Below are positions 17,231 to 27,157 of a stretch of 64,000 nucleotides of DNA, piece after piece (within the stretch, counting starts at the first letter, position 1; every line of letters starts with the position of its first letter). A program made the translations under genes and the position numbers. Origin of the DNA: Alteribacter keqinensis (lineage in GTDB: Bacteria > Bacillota > Bacilli > Bacillales > Salisediminibacteriaceae); assembly GCF_003710255.1 (NCBI RefSeq), contig NZ_RHIB01000001.1:806001-870000 (forward strand), read 5' to 3'. The notes beneath the pieces are model-generated. The model worked only from the letters and a program-made list of their open reading frames with translations. It searched no databases and was not told where the DNA came from.

Positions 17231-18301
17231 ATGAGTCCCGAATTCACAGTACGTGCTTCGTCCCATACTTACCCGGTTATCATCGAACCCGGCTGCCGGC
17301 ATAAACTGTATGAAAAAATCAATCACAGTTACTCACAGTATTTCATTATTACAGATACGAATGTGAGTCCACTGTACCTCGAAGAAGTTAAACGATCGTT
17401 TAAAAAAACGGCTGTAGTATATACAATCCCAGCCGGTGAAGGATCAAAAAGCCTTGAGCAATTTGAGAAAATCTGTTCTTTCGCCCTGGATCACGGAATT
17501 GACAGAAATTCCGTGATTATTGCATTAGGCGGCGGTGTCGTAGGTGATATTGCAGGTTTTTCAGCTGCTTCGTATATGAGAGGGATAGATTTTATCCAGG
17601 TCCCGACGACACTTCTTGCCCATGACAGCAGTGTAGGCGGCAAGACGGGTATAAATCTTCCGGGTGGGAAAAACATGATCGGAGCATTTCATGCACCAAA
17701 GGCGGTCATGTTTGATCCGGAAGTGTTTCATACTCTCCCTGAAAGGGAGTGGCGTTCAGGTCTTGCAGAAGTCATTAAGCACGGACTGATTTATGATTAT
17801 TCCCTTTATTCATGGGTTTGTGAAAATGTAAGTGCCAGACAAGTACCGGACACTTCAAAACTTGTTTATCTTCTTGAACGTTCTGTAAAAGTAAAAAGAG
17901 CAATTGTAGAAAGTGATGAAAAAGAAAAAGGCATTCGTGCATTTTTAAACTTTGGACACACCCTCGGTCATGCGATTGAAGCCGAAGCCGGCTACGGATT
18001 ATGGACTCACGGGGAAGCTGTTGCGATGGGGATGGCCTTTGCCCTCAAGGTAAGCGAAGAAGTCTTTCAAACATCACTTGATTCAGGAAAAATAATCAAT
18101 CAGCTTGAACAGCTTGGCTATCATACATCACTGCCGGAAAACATGAATACAGACCGGTTGATTGACAGAATGAAAAGAGATAAAAAAGGGATTAACGGCC
18201 AGATCCGGTTCGTATTACTTGAAGCACCAGAGAGGCCGAAACTTGTGTCTGTAGAAGAAGGGATGCTTCGAAATTTAATTCAAATTGGAGGGGTAAAATG
18301 A
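17231..18301 (+). CDS. aroB: 3-dehydroquinate synthase
   Basis: 356 aa. It cyclises DAHP to 3-dehydroquinate, the second step of the shikimate pathway, with NAD and a divalent metal. Visible motifs are ALGGGVVGD near residue 98, the GGKTGINLPGGKNMIG block near 136-151, the metal ligands in FGHTLGHAIE and HGEAVAMGM near 260. The ATG follows the aroC stop without a gap, and the stop overlaps aroH by four bases. Confidence 0.97.
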   Translation: MSPEFTVRASSHTYPVIIEPGCRHKLYEKINHSYSQYFIITDTNVSPLYLEEVKRSFKKTAVVYTIPAGEGSKSLEQFEKICSFALDHGIDRNSVIIALGGGVVGDIAGFSAASYMRGIDFIQVPTTLLAHDSSVGGKTGINLPGGKNMIGAFHAPKAVMFDPEVFHTLPEREWRSGLAEVIKHGLIYDYSLYSWVCENVSARQVPDTSKLVYLLERSVKVKRAIVESDEKEKGIRAFLNFGHTLGHAIEAEAGYGLWTHGEAVAMGMAFALKVSEEVFQTSLDSGKIINQLEQLGYHTSLPENMNTDRLIDRMKRDKKGINGQIRFVLLEAPERPKLVSVEEGMLRNLIQIGGVK

Positions 18302-18666
18302 TACGTGGGATCAGAGGAGCTGCGACAGTGGAAGATAATGCAGCAGAAGAAATTCTTTCAGCTACAAAGTCGCTCATATCTGAAATAATCGAAAAAAATA
18401 AGGTACATCCAGAAGAGATCAGTCATATATGGATAACTGTAAGTCCTGATTTAAACGCAACTTTTCCGGCAAGAGCTTTGAGAGACCTTGAAGGCTTTGA
18501 CCGTGTTCCGGTAATGTGTGCCCAGGAGATCCCCGTAGACGGTGCCCTCGAGCGTTGCATCCGGATGATGGTCACAGCTGAAACGAGTCTGTCCCAGGCG
18601 GCGGTTCAGCACGTATATTCAGGAGAAGCCGTCCGTCTGAGGCCTGATCTTGTTCAGAAATCCTGA
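18298..18666 (+). CDS. aroH: monofunctional chorismate mutase (AroH type)
   Basis: 122 aa. It rearranges chorismate to prephenate and is the small trimeric AroH-class enzyme known from B. subtilis. The active-site arginine in MIRGIRGAAT (residue 6 or 7), Cys-Ala-Gln-Glu (CAQEI) and the ALERCIRMM helix carrying a second arginine are present. Its start overlaps the aroB stop (ATGA), with TTGGAGGGG as ribosome site. The trp promoter begins four bases after its stop, so read-through from aro into trp is likely, as in the B. subtilis supra-operon. Confidence 0.95.
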   Translation: MIRGIRGAATVEDNAAEEILSATKSLISEIIEKNKVHPEEISHIWITVSPDLNATFPARALRDLEGFDRVPVMCAQEIPVDGALERCIRMMVTAETSLSQAAVQHVYSGEAVRLRPDLVQKS

Positions 18667-18669
18667 ACG

Positions 18670-18698
18670 TTGACAAACAGGCGGAACCGCGCTAACAT
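18670..18698 (+). promoter_or_regulatory. strong trp operon promoter
   Basis: TTGACA (18670-18675), 17-base spacer, TAACAT (18693-18698): a perfect -35 and a good -10, starting four bases after the aroH stop. The transcript would begin near 18705, just before the first (U/G)AG triplets. Confidence 0.82.
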
Positions 18699-18709
18699 AT
18701 CACATAAGT

Positions 18710-18840
18710 TAGTTTTAGATGAGATGAGAGAGTAAGCAGCTTTATAAGAGAGCTTTTGCCAAAAATGAAACAACGTTACAAAGAAGAGACCAGAAGAGAA
18801 ACAGCAGAGAAGAGATGAGTTGGAGCAGAGGAGAGCAGAG
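18710..18840 (+). promoter_or_regulatory. TRAP-binding (G/U)AG triplet array in the trp leader, two clusters
   Basis: Cluster I: UAG at 18710 and 18716, GAG at 18721, 18726 and 18730. Cluster II: GAG at 18786, 18796, 18807, 18812, 18817, 18823, 18828, 18833 and 18838; the last seven have 2-3 base spacers, the spacing TRAP prefers. At least 14 triplets can be counted, more than the 11 of B. subtilis. AGCAG/CAGCAG sequences in cluster II (18802-18807, 18824-18828, 18834-18838) could pair with CTGCTG in the terminator's 5' arm, so bound TRAP would favour termination. Confidence 0.85.
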
Positions 18841-18842
18841 GG

Positions 18843-18882
18843 TAACGTACTGTCATAAGGACAGGTTTATTTGCGTACGTTA
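18843..18882 (+). other. hairpin between the triplet array and the trp leader terminator
   Basis: TAACGTAC (18843-18850) pairs with GTACGTTA (18875-18882), enclosing a second possible stem CTGTC/GACAG (18850-18854 with 18860-18864). It could hold the leader open or be part of the antiterminator arrangement. The role is inferred from position only. Confidence 0.5.
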
Positions 18883-18891
18883 AACACTCAC

Positions 18892-18920
18892 CACCTGCTG
18901 GGAATCCGGCAGGTGTTTTT
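18892..18920 (+). terminator. trp leader attenuator (intrinsic terminator)
   Basis: CACCTGCTGG (18892-18901) pairs with CCGGCAGGTG (18906-18915), ten pairs with one G-U and a GAAT loop, followed by TTTTT. It lies 80 bases before trpE and is the expected TRAP-controlled attenuator. Confidence 0.9.
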
Positions 18921-19000
18921 AAAATACAAATCAGAACATACGTTCTTGAACTCCCCCCTTTGCTTCAATCATTCTGCTTACCAGACCAGAGGTGAGAAAA

Positions 19001-20497
19001 ATGATTGAAACAAGTAATCCATCCTTTCGTTCACAAGCAGATGAGTATAAAACAGTTCCTGTTACTGCCCGTTTTGTGTGTGACACAATAACCCCAATAC
19101 AATTGTTTGAAACGTTTAATGAAGATGCAGCTTATCTTCTTGAAAGCCGCGATCCATTATCATTATGGAGTGAATACTCCTTTATCGGTCTCGATCCGTT
19201 TTTATATCTGGAAGAAAAGGAAAATGCGTTTCTTCTCAGGGACAAAAAAGGACAGGTCGAATCCCGTTACAAAGACTTTATCAGTGCCTGGGACGATGCC
19301 CTGGTGAAACTCCATGTTTCCCCCCGTCTTCCTGATCTCCCGTTTCCAGGAGGCGCAGTAGGCTCGTTTTCTTTTGAAGCCATGAGTATGAATGAAACAA
19401 AAATTAAAAGAGGAGAGGAACCGGTAGCTTCCTTTGTTTTTTGCAGAACGATACTCGCCTTTCACCATCAGAAAGAAGAAATAAGCGTAATTCACTTTCA
19501 GGAGGCAGGTGCAGATAAAGATGAGAGCTACGATGAAGCTGTGAAAAAAATCAAAGCTGTTACTGAGAAAATCTCCTTATCGTCAAATATTGAAAAGCGA
19601 CTGTTTGATCATACTCAAGGGGATACAGAGTCCCTTTTTGAAGGGGTAAAATCCAATATTTCAAAACAGGATTTTTTGAAAAATGTGGACCGGGTTAAAG
19701 CATACATTGAAAGCGGCGATGCGTTTCAGGTCGTCCTTTCACAACGGTTTGAAGTGGATACAGAACTTGAAGGGATTGAGCTGTACCGTGTTTTAAGAAA
19801 ACTCAACCCTTCGCCTTATATGTTTTACATCCGTACATTCAATGAAGAATTAATCGGGAGCTCACCAGAGAGGCTTGTAAAAATTGAACGTGATAAAACC
19901 ATCGATATTCATCCGATAGCCGGCACGAGAAAACGAGGAACGACGAAAAAAGAAGATGATCAGCTGGCAGCGGAACTTCTGGCTGACGAAAAAGAAAGAG
20001 CGGAACATTTCATGCTCGTCGATCTTGCCAGGAACGATCTCGGAAGAGTCTGTAAGTACGGATCGATAGTGACAAAAGAGCTTATGACCGTTACCCGTTT
20101 TACAAAAGTGATGCACCTGATTTCAAAAGTGGAAGGAACGCTCCGTGAAGATGTCCACCCGGTAGAAGCGGTCTTAAGGGCACATCCGGCGGGTACAGTC
20201 AGTGGTGCTCCAAAAATCAGGGCAACTGAAATTATTCAGGAGCTGGAAACAAGCCTCAGAGGGAATTACGCCGGAACTGTTGCCTACCTGAGCTTTAACG
20301 GAACCATTGATTCGTGTATAGCGATCAGAACCATACGCTTAAAAGAGCAAAAAGCATATGTTCAGGCGGGTGCAGGCGTTGTTTATGACTCCGTACCGGA
20401 GCTTGAATGGGAAGAAACCCGCAATAAGGCAAGTGCACTGATTTCAGCGATCAAACAAGCGAAGGAAAGCTTTCAAAGGGAGGAGACGAAGAGATGA
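19001..20497 (+). CDS. trpE: anthranilate synthase component I
   Basis: 498 aa. It makes anthranilate from chorismate with an amidotransferase partner. Landmarks are the N-terminal feedback region LLESRDPLSLWSEYSFIGL, IDIHPIAGTRKRG, DLARNDLGR and SGAPKIRA. The ATG at 19001 is five bases after AGAGGTGA; a GTG at 18992 lies within that ribosome site. No trpG is present in the operon; B. subtilis likewise borrows PabA from the folate operon. Expression should be set by the TRAP attenuator upstream, plus read-through from aroC-aroB-aroH. Overlaps trpD by four bases. Confidence 0.97.
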   Translation: MIETSNPSFRSQADEYKTVPVTARFVCDTITPIQLFETFNEDAAYLLESRDPLSLWSEYSFIGLDPFLYLEEKENAFLLRDKKGQVESRYKDFISAWDDALVKLHVSPRLPDLPFPGGAVGSFSFEAMSMNETKIKRGEEPVASFVFCRTILAFHHQKEEISVIHFQEAGADKDESYDEAVKKIKAVTEKISLSSNIEKRLFDHTQGDTESLFEGVKSNISKQDFLKNVDRVKAYIESGDAFQVVLSQRFEVDTELEGIELYRVLRKLNPSPYMFYIRTFNEELIGSSPERLVKIERDKTIDIHPIAGTRKRGTTKKEDDQLAAELLADEKERAEHFMLVDLARNDLGRVCKYGSIVTKELMTVTRFTKVMHLISKVEGTLREDVHPVEAVLRAHPAGTVSGAPKIRATEIIQELETSLRGNYAGTVAYLSFNGTIDSCIAIRTIRLKEQKAYVQAGAGVVYDSVPELEWEETRNKASALISAIKQAKESFQREETKR

Positions 20498-21513
20498 GAC
20501 AGTACATCGAACGCATTTTTGAGCATAGAACGTTGAGCGAGGAAGAGGCGTATGACGTAATGACGATGATGATGACAGGTGAGATGAGTGATGAACAGGT
20601 AAGTGCTGTTTTATCCATTCTCAGGTACAGAGGAGAAACGGTAGAAGAAATGACCGGTTTCGCAAGAGCGATGCGGGATAAAAGCATTAAAATTGAACAC
20701 AGTAAACACCCTCTCATTGATACATGCGGTACCGGGGGAGACGGAACGAATACATTCAATATTTCAACAGCAGTGGCTATTTTACTTTCAGGAGCAGGGG
20801 TTCCCGTGGCCAAACACGGAAACCGCAGTGTTTCGTCGAAAACCGGAAGTGCTGATGTATTAGAAGCACTTGGTGTTCCCGTGCAATCGACAAAAGAGGA
20901 AGCAGAAGGAATGCTTGATGCTCTGAATTTATGCTTTATGTTTGCCCCCGTGTATCATTCGTCGATGAAACATGTTGCTAAAGCAAGGAAATCTCTCGGA
21001 GTAAAAACGATCTTTAACCTCCTTGGCCCCCTTACAAATCCTGCAGGTACGAAGCAACAGCTGATCGGAGTGTATGATCAGAGAGTCGCCCGTCAAATGG
21101 CTTTAACGGCAAAAAATCTCGGAGTTGAAAAAGCCTTGTTTGTAACCGGGTCTGACGGTCTGGACGAATTGACAATTACGGGTGAGAGTATGATTACTGA
21201 ATTAAATGAAGGTAAGATCACGACGTACACGATCACACCGGAAGACGCAGGAGTCCGGTCAGGCTGTCTCTCTGATATTCAGGTATCCACGAAAGAAGAC
21301 AGCGCAAAAATCATTTACGATGTTTTAAGAGGCCTTGGAAATGAAAGTGCCAGAAACATCGTTTTACTCAATGCAGGTGCCGCTCTTTATACAGCAGGCA
21401 TCGCTGAAACGATCCGTGAAGGGACTGACCAGGCGAGAACGTATCTGAACAGAGGAAATGGCTTTACCCAGCTCACCCGCCTGAATGAACCGAAAAGGAG
21501 TGCGATGGCATGA
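20494..21513 (+). CDS. trpD: anthranilate phosphoribosyltransferase
   Basis: 339 aa. It joins anthranilate to PRPP. Signature blocks are the glycine-rich PRPP loop CGTGGDGTNTFNIS near residue 78, KHGNRSVSSKTGSADVLEALG-type sequence near 105-125 and GPLTNPAGTKQQLIGVY near 170. The start overlaps trpE (ATGA) with GGGAGGAGACG as ribosome site, and the end overlaps trpC by four bases, so translational coupling is expected. Confidence 0.97.
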   Translation: MRQYIERIFEHRTLSEEEAYDVMTMMMTGEMSDEQVSAVLSILRYRGETVEEMTGFARAMRDKSIKIEHSKHPLIDTCGTGGDGTNTFNISTAVAILLSGAGVPVAKHGNRSVSSKTGSADVLEALGVPVQSTKEEAEGMLDALNLCFMFAPVYHSSMKHVAKARKSLGVKTIFNLLGPLTNPAGTKQQLIGVYDQRVARQMALTAKNLGVEKALFVTGSDGLDELTITGESMITELNEGKITTYTITPEDAGVRSGCLSDIQVSTKEDSAKIIYDVLRGLGNESARNIVLLNAGAALYTAGIAETIREGTDQARTYLNRGNGFTQLTRLNEPKRSAMA

Positions 21514-22283
21514 TACTGGACAGAATTGTTGAAAGAAAAAAACAGGAAGTGGAAGCGTTGAGCCACATTACTGTTCAAAGAAGGCCTGACCGCTCCTTTC
21601 TTGAAGCTCTAAAAAAACCGAAAAGAAAAGGTGCAGTCATTGCCGAGGTGAAAAAGGCAAGTCCATCAAAAGGTGTATTTACCGAACAGTTTGATCCCGT
21701 TGACATTGCCAGGTCCTATGAGGAAGCCGGAGCGGATGCTCTTTCTGTTCTTACAGACCGTGACTTTTTCCAGGGGGATCCGGCTTACATCAGAAGAATA
21801 AAAGAAGCCGTCAGTCTTCCTGTACTGCGAAAAGATTTTTTGATCGATAAAAAACAGATTGACGAATCAGTGGAGCTTGGAGCTGACGCTGTATTATTGA
21901 TTGCAGCGATTCTGACGCCGGAAACACTCGGACACTTTTTCCGGTATGCGAAATCTCTTGGTCTGGATGTTCTGGTAGAGGTGCACAGTAAAGAAGAACT
22001 CGAAGCTGTAATCAATGAATGTGAACCCGACCTTCTTGGCATAAACAACCGAAATTTAAAGACGTTTGAAACGAGCCTGATTAAGACGAAAGAGGTTGCT
22101 GCATCCGTCCCGGATGGTTCTCTGTTGATCAGTGAAAGCGGCATTCATACGAGTGAAGATGCAGCACAGGTACTGTCATACGGCGCCAGGGGAATGCTCA
22201 TCGGAGAATCATTAATGCTGGCCATTGATAAAAGAGAAAAACTGAATGATTTGTTTAAAGGAGCTGCAAAAGGTGAAGCTTAA
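21510..22283 (+). CDS. trpC: indole-3-glycerol phosphate synthase
   Basis: 257 aa, a TIM-barrel enzyme that closes the indole ring. The catalytic [11 protein letters not shown] block is near residue 46, LRKDFLID near 107, and [11 protein letters not shown] near 178. The start overlaps trpD (ATGA) after AAAAGGAGTGCG. The last codons overlap the proposed trpF GTG at 22273 by 11 bases in another frame. Confidence 0.97.
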   Translation: MILDRIVERKKQEVEALSHITVQRRPDRSFLEALKKPKRKGAVIAEVKKASPSKGVFTEQFDPVDIARSYEEAGADALSVLTDRDFFQGDPAYIRRIKEAVSLPVLRKDFLIDKKQIDESVELGADAVLLIAAILTPETLGHFFRYAKSLGLDVLVEVHSKEELEAVINECEPDLLGINNRNLKTFETSLIKTKEVAASVPDGSLLISESGIHTSEDAAQVLSYGARGMLIGESLMLAIDKREKLNDLFKGAAKGEA

Positions 22284-24114
22284 ATTCTGCGGCGTAACAA
22301 ATAAAGAAGATTTCAGTCTTGCTGCAGTGTCAAAAGCCGATTATATAGGCGTGATCTTTGCAAAAAGCAGGCGTCGTGTTTCTGCTGAAGATGTGGCATC
22401 CTGGATAGGCAGTACCCGGTTCAGGAAGGGTCAAAAGGTCTCAGGCATCTTTGTAAACGCCTCTGCCGAGGAAATAATTAAAACTGTTCAGGAGTCAGGG
22501 ATTGATGTTGTGCAGTGTCACGGAACCGAAACGCCGGAACTCCTGGATGAAGTCAAATACAAAACCGGTGTCCGCGTCTTTAAAACGATTCATCACAAAG
22601 AAGGGGCAGAGAAACTGATCAGCACGTACGCACAGGCTGCTGATGGGTTCGTTATCGATACAAAGGTTTCCGGAGCCTGGGGCGGCACAGGTACATCCTT
22701 TGACTGGCAGGCCGTGCCCGGATACATGAAAGAAGCAAAGAAGCACCATAAGGAATGTCTCATTGCAGGCGGAGTGATACCTGAAAACGTTCGCGAACTT
22801 ATTAAATACAAACCAGGGGGCGTTGATGTGAGTTCCGGAATCGAGACAAACGGAAGAAAGGATGAACATAAAATGGCACAGATGGAAGCGCAGGTTAAAG
22901 GCACATACACATTTCCTGATGAATTCGGCCGCTTCGGTGACTTTGGCGGAAAATATGTACCTGAAACGTTAATGAATGCTCTTGAAGAACTGGAAGAGGC
23001 ATACAGTGAAATCAAAAATGACGATGAATTTTTTGAGGCGCTTCATCAAGAGTGGAAAACGTTCAGCGGAAGACCGACAGCTCTTACATTTGCCGAAAAT
23101 CTGACGAAAAAGCTTGGAGGAGCGAAGGTTTATCTGAAAAGGGAAGATTTAAACCATACCGGGGCACACAAAATTAACAACGCTATTGCCCAGGCACTTC
23201 TTGCCAAACGGATGGGGAAAACAAAGATCATTGCTGAAACCGGGGCGGGCCAGCACGGAGTTGCCACTGCCACTGCCGCTGCCCGGTTTGGACTTACCTG
23301 TAAAGTATTCATGGGCAAAGAAGACATGAGGCGTCAGGAACTGAATGTGTTCAGAATGGAACTCCTCGGAGCTGAAGTTATTGAAGTCACAAGCGGAAGC
23401 CAGACATTAAAAGATGCCACGAACGAAGCGATCCGCCACTGGGTTACCCATGTTGAGGACACGTACTATCTGATCGGTTCAGCTGTAGGACCTCACCCTT
23501 ATCCTATGATGGTCAGAGACTTTCAAAGCGTGATCGGCCGTGAAAGCAAACAGCAGATGATGGAGTATACCGGAAGGCTTCCGGATGAAATTGTCGCCTG
23601 TGTCGGTGGAGGAAGCAACGCTATCGGTATGTTTCACCCATTTATTAACGATTCTGTTTCACTCACCGGGGTGGAAGCGGCCGGAAAAGGGACGGAAACA
23701 AATGCCCATGCCGCTACCCTTACCAAAGGAACGCGGGGGGTTCTCCATGGTTCTCTTTCCTATCTGCTCCAGGACGAGGGCGGGAACATTACCGAGCCCT
23801 ATTCCATTTCAGCAGGTCTTGACTATCCGGGAATCGGACCGGAGCATGCGCATCATAAAGATACGGGCCGGGTCAGCTATGTTGCTGTCACCGATAAAGA
23901 AGCAATGGGTGCACTTAAGCTGCTGAGCGAGACGGAAGGGATTCTTCCTGCCATAGAGTCGGCTCACGCATTAGCCTCTGTTGTGAAGCAGGCACCTGTC
24001 CTGGGGCCTGATAAAACGATACTTGTTTGCCTGTCAGGGCGGGGAGACAAAGATGTTCACACGATTAAATCCTATGCAGAAGGGGGCACGGGTTCACATG
24101 ACACAGCTGACTGA
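22273..24114 (+). CDS. trpFB: fused phosphoribosylanthranilate isomerase and tryptophan synthase beta chain (TrpF-TrpB)
   Basis: One uninterrupted frame of 613 codons. Residues 1-200 are a complete TrpF: KFCG with the catalytic Cys, [13 protein letters not shown] with the catalytic Asp, and [10 protein letters not shown] at the phosphate site. From about residue 211 a complete TrpB follows ([14 protein letters not shown], the PLP lysine in [26 protein letters not shown]). In B. subtilis these are two genes. The GTG start at 22273 is set by AAAGGAG nine bases before. An internal ATG at 22873 (residue 201) has AAAGGA ten bases upstream, so free TrpB could also be made. A missed stop caused by a sequencing error is the main alternative. 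Confidence 0.92.
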   Translation: MKLKFCGVTNKEDFSLAAVSKADYIGVIFAKSRRRVSAEDVASWIGSTRFRKGQKVSGIFVNASAEEIIKTVQESGIDVVQCHGTETPELLDEVKYKTGVRVFKTIHHKEGAEKLISTYAQAADGFVIDTKVSGAWGGTGTSFDWQAVPGYMKEAKKHHKECLIAGGVIPENVRELIKYKPGGVDVSSGIETNGRKDEHKMAQMEAQVKGTYTFPDEFGRFGDFGGKYVPETLMNALEELEEAYSEIKNDDEFFEALHQEWKTFSGRPTALTFAENLTKKLGGAKVYLKREDLNHTGAHKINNAIAQALLAKRMGKTKIIAETGAGQHGVATATAAARFGLTCKVFMGKEDMRRQELNVFRMELLGAEVIEVTSGSQTLKDATNEAIRHWVTHVEDTYYLIGSAVGPHPYPMMVRDFQSVIGRESKQQMMEYTGRLPDEIVACVGGGSNAIGMFHPFINDSVSLTGVEAAGKGTETNAHAATLTKGTRGVLHGSLSYLLQDEGGNITEPYSISAGLDYPGIGPEHAHHKDTGRVSYVAVTDKEAMGALKLLSETEGILPAIESAHALASVVKQAPVLGPDKTILVCLSGRGDKDVHTIKSYAEGGTGSHDTAD

Positions 24115-24892
24115 TCTGAAATTCAAAGAGAAAAAGAACTTGTTTATTCCTTATATTATGTCTGGAGATCCTTCTTCGGAAGCAACTGTTGATGTGGCAC
24201 TTACCCTTCAGGAAGCAGGAGCAGATGTGATTGAGTGGGGCGTTCCCTACAGTGACCCTCTGGCAGACGGACCGGTTATCGAACAAGCTGCCAATCGTGC
24301 ACTGGAAAAAGGGATGAATATCATCAGGGCGATTGAATTGGTAAAAGAGGCAAGGAATCGGGGACTCACGATCCCGGTCGTATTATTCACTTACGTTAAT
24401 CCCGTCCTGCGGGTGGGGGAAAAGGACCTTGTGAACAAATTAGGAGAAGCTGGAATTGACGGGTTGCTCATTCCTGATCTTCCTATGGAAGAGAGCGGCT
24501 CTTTACGGTCTTTGACTAAAGAGAAAGGCATTGCCCTTATCTCACTTATTGCCCCAACATCGAAAAAAAGAGTAGTAGCTATAGCCAGACAAAGCGAAGG
24601 TTTTTTGTATCTCGTATCTTCATTGGGAGTTACAGGAACGAGAGACTCCTTCGAATCTGACCTGACCGGACTGGTTGAAAACGTCAAAAAGGTTACTGAT
24701 ACCCCTGTGGCTGTAGGATTTGGCATCTCAAAAAGAGAGCACGTAAAGAAGTTTCATACTATTGCCGATGGCGCTGTGGTGGGCAGTGCTATCGTAAGGT
24801 TCCTCAATGAAAGAAAGGACCAGTTAACAGGGCCTGAAAAAGAAAAAGCACTCCGTGAGTTAAAAGGATTTGTAGAAGAGCTCATTTCGTAA
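24098..24892 (+). CDS. trpA: tryptophan synthase alpha chain
   Basis: 264 aa. It cleaves indole-3-glycerol phosphate and channels indole to TrpB. The catalytic-region blocks PYIMSGDPS near residue 17, [15 protein letters not shown] near 48, [10 protein letters not shown] near 123 and [10 protein letters not shown] near 174 are intact. The ATG at 24098 lies inside the end of trpB (17-base overlap), with AGGGGG about 11 bases upstream. The longer frame from 24023 would overlap trpB more and adds a non-homologous leader. Confidence 0.96.
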   Translation: MTQLTDLKFKEKKNLFIPYIMSGDPSSEATVDVALTLQEAGADVIEWGVPYSDPLADGPVIEQAANRALEKGMNIIRAIELVKEARNRGLTIPVVLFTYVNPVLRVGEKDLVNKLGEAGIDGLLIPDLPMEESGSLRSLTKEKGIALISLIAPTSKKRVVAIARQSEGFLYLVSSLGVTGTRDSFESDLTGLVENVKKVTDTPVAVGFGISKREHVKKFHTIADGAVVGSAIVRFLNERKDQLTGPEKEKALRELKGFVEELIS

Positions 24893-24931
24893 TAACATAG
24901 AAAGATAGAATAATGGGATGGAGTGATAAGA

Positions 24932-26020
24932 GTGGAAGTAAAAGAGACGTTAAAAGGGTTAACCCCTTACCAGCCGGGAAAACCCGTAGACGAAGTTAAA
25001 CGTGAGCTTGGTCTTGAAAAAGTGGTTAAGCTGGCATCAAATGAAAACCCATATGGGTGCTCACCTCTTGCCAAGAAGGCAATTGAGGACGTGCTCGGTG
25101 AAGTGGCTGTGTATCCAGACGGCTATGCCCAGAAGCTGAGAACGAAAGTGGCCGGACGTTTAGGTGTTGGAGAAAAGCAGCTTTTGTTTGGTAACGGCTC
25201 TGACGAAGTTATTCTTATCATTTGCCGGGCTCTTCTGTCAAAAGGAGATAATATTGTGACAGCAACCCCTACTTTTCCTCAATACCGGCACAATGCCGTT
25301 ATTGAAGGTGCAGAAGTAAAAGAAGTTCCCCTCGTTAATGGCGAGCATGATCTGAATGCAATGGAAAAAGCGATCGATGAAAATACAAAGATCGTATTTG
25401 TCTGTAACCCGAATAATCCGACCGGAAACTCGATCGGGGAACAATCTTTTCTAAGCTTTTTAAAGAGTGTCCCAAAAGACGTTGTAGTCGTCAGTGATGA
25501 AGCCTACAAAGAGTATGTCACAGCGGATGACTTCCCTGAGACTGTTCCGTTACTGAAAGAGTACCCGAATCTGATTATCCTCCGCACATTTTCAAAAGCA
25601 TACGGACTTGCTTCACTCAGAATTGGATACGGGGTCGGGGAAGAAGGGTTCATGCAATCTCTCGATCCTGCAAGAGAGCCGTTTAACACATCCGCCATTG
25701 CTCAGTCAGCAGCCTTTTATGCCCTCGATGATGAGGAGTTCCTGGAGAACTGTAAACAAAAGAACCGGCAAGGAATCCGGATGTTTGAGGAGTTCTGTGA
25801 AGAATACGGACTGCACTGTTATCCGAGTCAGGGTAACTTCATCCTTCTTGATTTAAAAGTTCCCGGTTCTGTTACATTTGATCGCTTATTAAAAGCAGGC
25901 TACATCGTTCGTAACGGTGAAGCTTTAGGCTTCCCGACCTCTGTGAGAATCACCGTCGGTTCCAAAGAACAAAACGAAGAAATCATTGAACAGCTTAGAA
26001 CGCTTGTTTCAAACAACTAG
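24932..26020 (+). CDS. hisC: histidinol-phosphate / aromatic aminotransferase
   Basis: 362 aa, PLP-dependent class I/II aminotransferase. In B. subtilis HisC in this operon serves both histidine synthesis and transamination of aromatic keto acids, so the same dual role is inferred. KLASNENPYG near residue 32, CNPNNPTG near 157 and the PLP lysine in RTFSKAYGLASLRIGYG near 215 are visible. GTG 24932 sits eight bases after GGATGGAG; GTG 24923 lies within that site. Between trpA and tyrA. Confidence 0.94.
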   Translation: MEVKETLKGLTPYQPGKPVDEVKRELGLEKVVKLASNENPYGCSPLAKKAIEDVLGEVAVYPDGYAQKLRTKVAGRLGVGEKQLLFGNGSDEVILIICRALLSKGDNIVTATPTFPQYRHNAVIEGAEVKEVPLVNGEHDLNAMEKAIDENTKIVFVCNPNNPTGNSIGEQSFLSFLKSVPKDVVVVSDEAYKEYVTADDFPETVPLLKEYPNLIILRTFSKAYGLASLRIGYGVGEEGFMQSLDPAREPFNTSAIAQSAAFYALDDEEFLENCKQKNRQGIRMFEEFCEEYGLHCYPSQGNFILLDLKVPGSVTFDRLLKAGYIVRNGEALGFPTSVRITVGSKEQNEEIIEQLRTLVSNN

Positions 26021-26039
26021 ACTAAAGGAGAAGTGAGCC

Positions 26040-27143
26040 TTGGGTAAACAGCTATTTGTGATTGGTTTGGGCCTTATCGGAGGCTCTCTCGCTCTCGCTG
26101 TAAAAAAAGATCATCCGGATACCCATGTTACCGGATATGATTTAAACAAAAATGTGATGAAAGCCGCGATATCCTTAGGCGTTATAAATGAAAGCGCCCC
26201 TTCGATTGAGGAGGGGGCCCGGCATGCTGACCTTATCATTGTAGCTGCACCGGTAAAGGAAACGATTGAGATTCTTCGTGAGCTTTCCTCCCTTCCTTTG
26301 AAAGAAGAAGCAATCATTACCGATGTAGGAAGCACAAAAAAAGCTATTTGCGAGGCTTCCCACGTCTTTGATCACGTTTCTGCCCACTTTATCGGCGGAC
26401 ATCCAATGGCAGGGTCCCATAAGTCGGGGGTTGAAGCGGCAAAGAGTCATCTGTTTGAAAATGCGTATTATATTATTACTCCTGTTAAAGAAACTGACGC
26501 CAGAGCTGTTATCCAGCTGCAAAACTGGTTGAAAGGAACGAAAGCCAGGTTTATCCAGCTCACACCCGGCAATCATGACTTCTTCGCGGGAATGGTCAGT
26601 CACTTTCCCCACATTGTTGCCTCGGGGCTTGTGCATCAGTTGAAGGAAGAAGGGGAAAAAGAGCCTGTTCTCAACAACCTTGCAGCAGGAGGCTTCAGGG
26701 ACATTACCCGCATCGCTTCCTCATCTCCTGTTATGTGGCGCGATATTCTCCTTTCCAACCGGGATGTCCTTCTTGGTTTGATTGATAAATGGCAGGAAGA
26801 AATGAACAAAGTAAAAGGCTACATAGAAAAAGAGGATGCAGAGAGACTCTTTGAGTTTTTTGATGTGGCAAAACAATCGCGCGATGCCTTGCCGGTGAGA
26901 AAAAAAGGTGCAATTCCTTCTTTTTACGATTTATATGTTGACGTTCCGGATCACCCTGGTGTCATTTCAGACGTCACAGCCATATTGGCAAAAAAACAAA
27001 TCAGTATAACAAATATCCGGATACTTGAAACAAGAGAAGACATTATGGGTGTTTTAAGACTCAGCTTCAGGTCGGAAAACGATCAGCTCCTTGCGAAAGA
27101 GCAGCTCACGAAGCATATGTACGAGGCCTATGAATCACCTTAG
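26040..27143 (+). CDS. tyrA: prephenate dehydrogenase with C-terminal ACT domain
   Basis: 367 aa. It oxidatively decarboxylates prephenate, made by AroH, to 4-hydroxyphenylpyruvate for tyrosine. The dinucleotide-binding motif [10 protein letters not shown] is at residues 8-17, the [12 protein letters not shown] active-site loop near 120, and an ACT domain ([15 protein letters not shown]) near 300, typical of feedback-sensitive bacilli enzymes. The TTG start at 26040 is nine bases after AAAGGAG. Confidence 0.96.
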   Translation: MGKQLFVIGLGLIGGSLALAVKKDHPDTHVTGYDLNKNVMKAAISLGVINESAPSIEEGARHADLIIVAAPVKETIEILRELSSLPLKEEAIITDVGSTKKAICEASHVFDHVSAHFIGGHPMAGSHKSGVEAAKSHLFENAYYIITPVKETDARAVIQLQNWLKGTKARFIQLTPGNHDFFAGMVSHFPHIVASGLVHQLKEEGEKEPVLNNLAAGGFRDITRIASSSPVMWRDILLSNRDVLLGLIDKWQEEMNKVKGYIEKEDAERLFEFFDVAKQSRDALPVRKKGAIPSFYDLYVDVPDHPGVISDVTAILAKKQISITNIRILETREDIMGVLRLSFRSENDQLLAKEQLTKHMYEAYESP

Positions 27144-27157
27144 AAAGGAGCCGTCTT

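Noticed and set aside
18667-19000. Leader peptide with tryptophan codons in the trp leader
   Set aside because: No start codon with ribosome site followed by Trp codons was found; the triplet array and mtrB in the window point to TRAP control instead.
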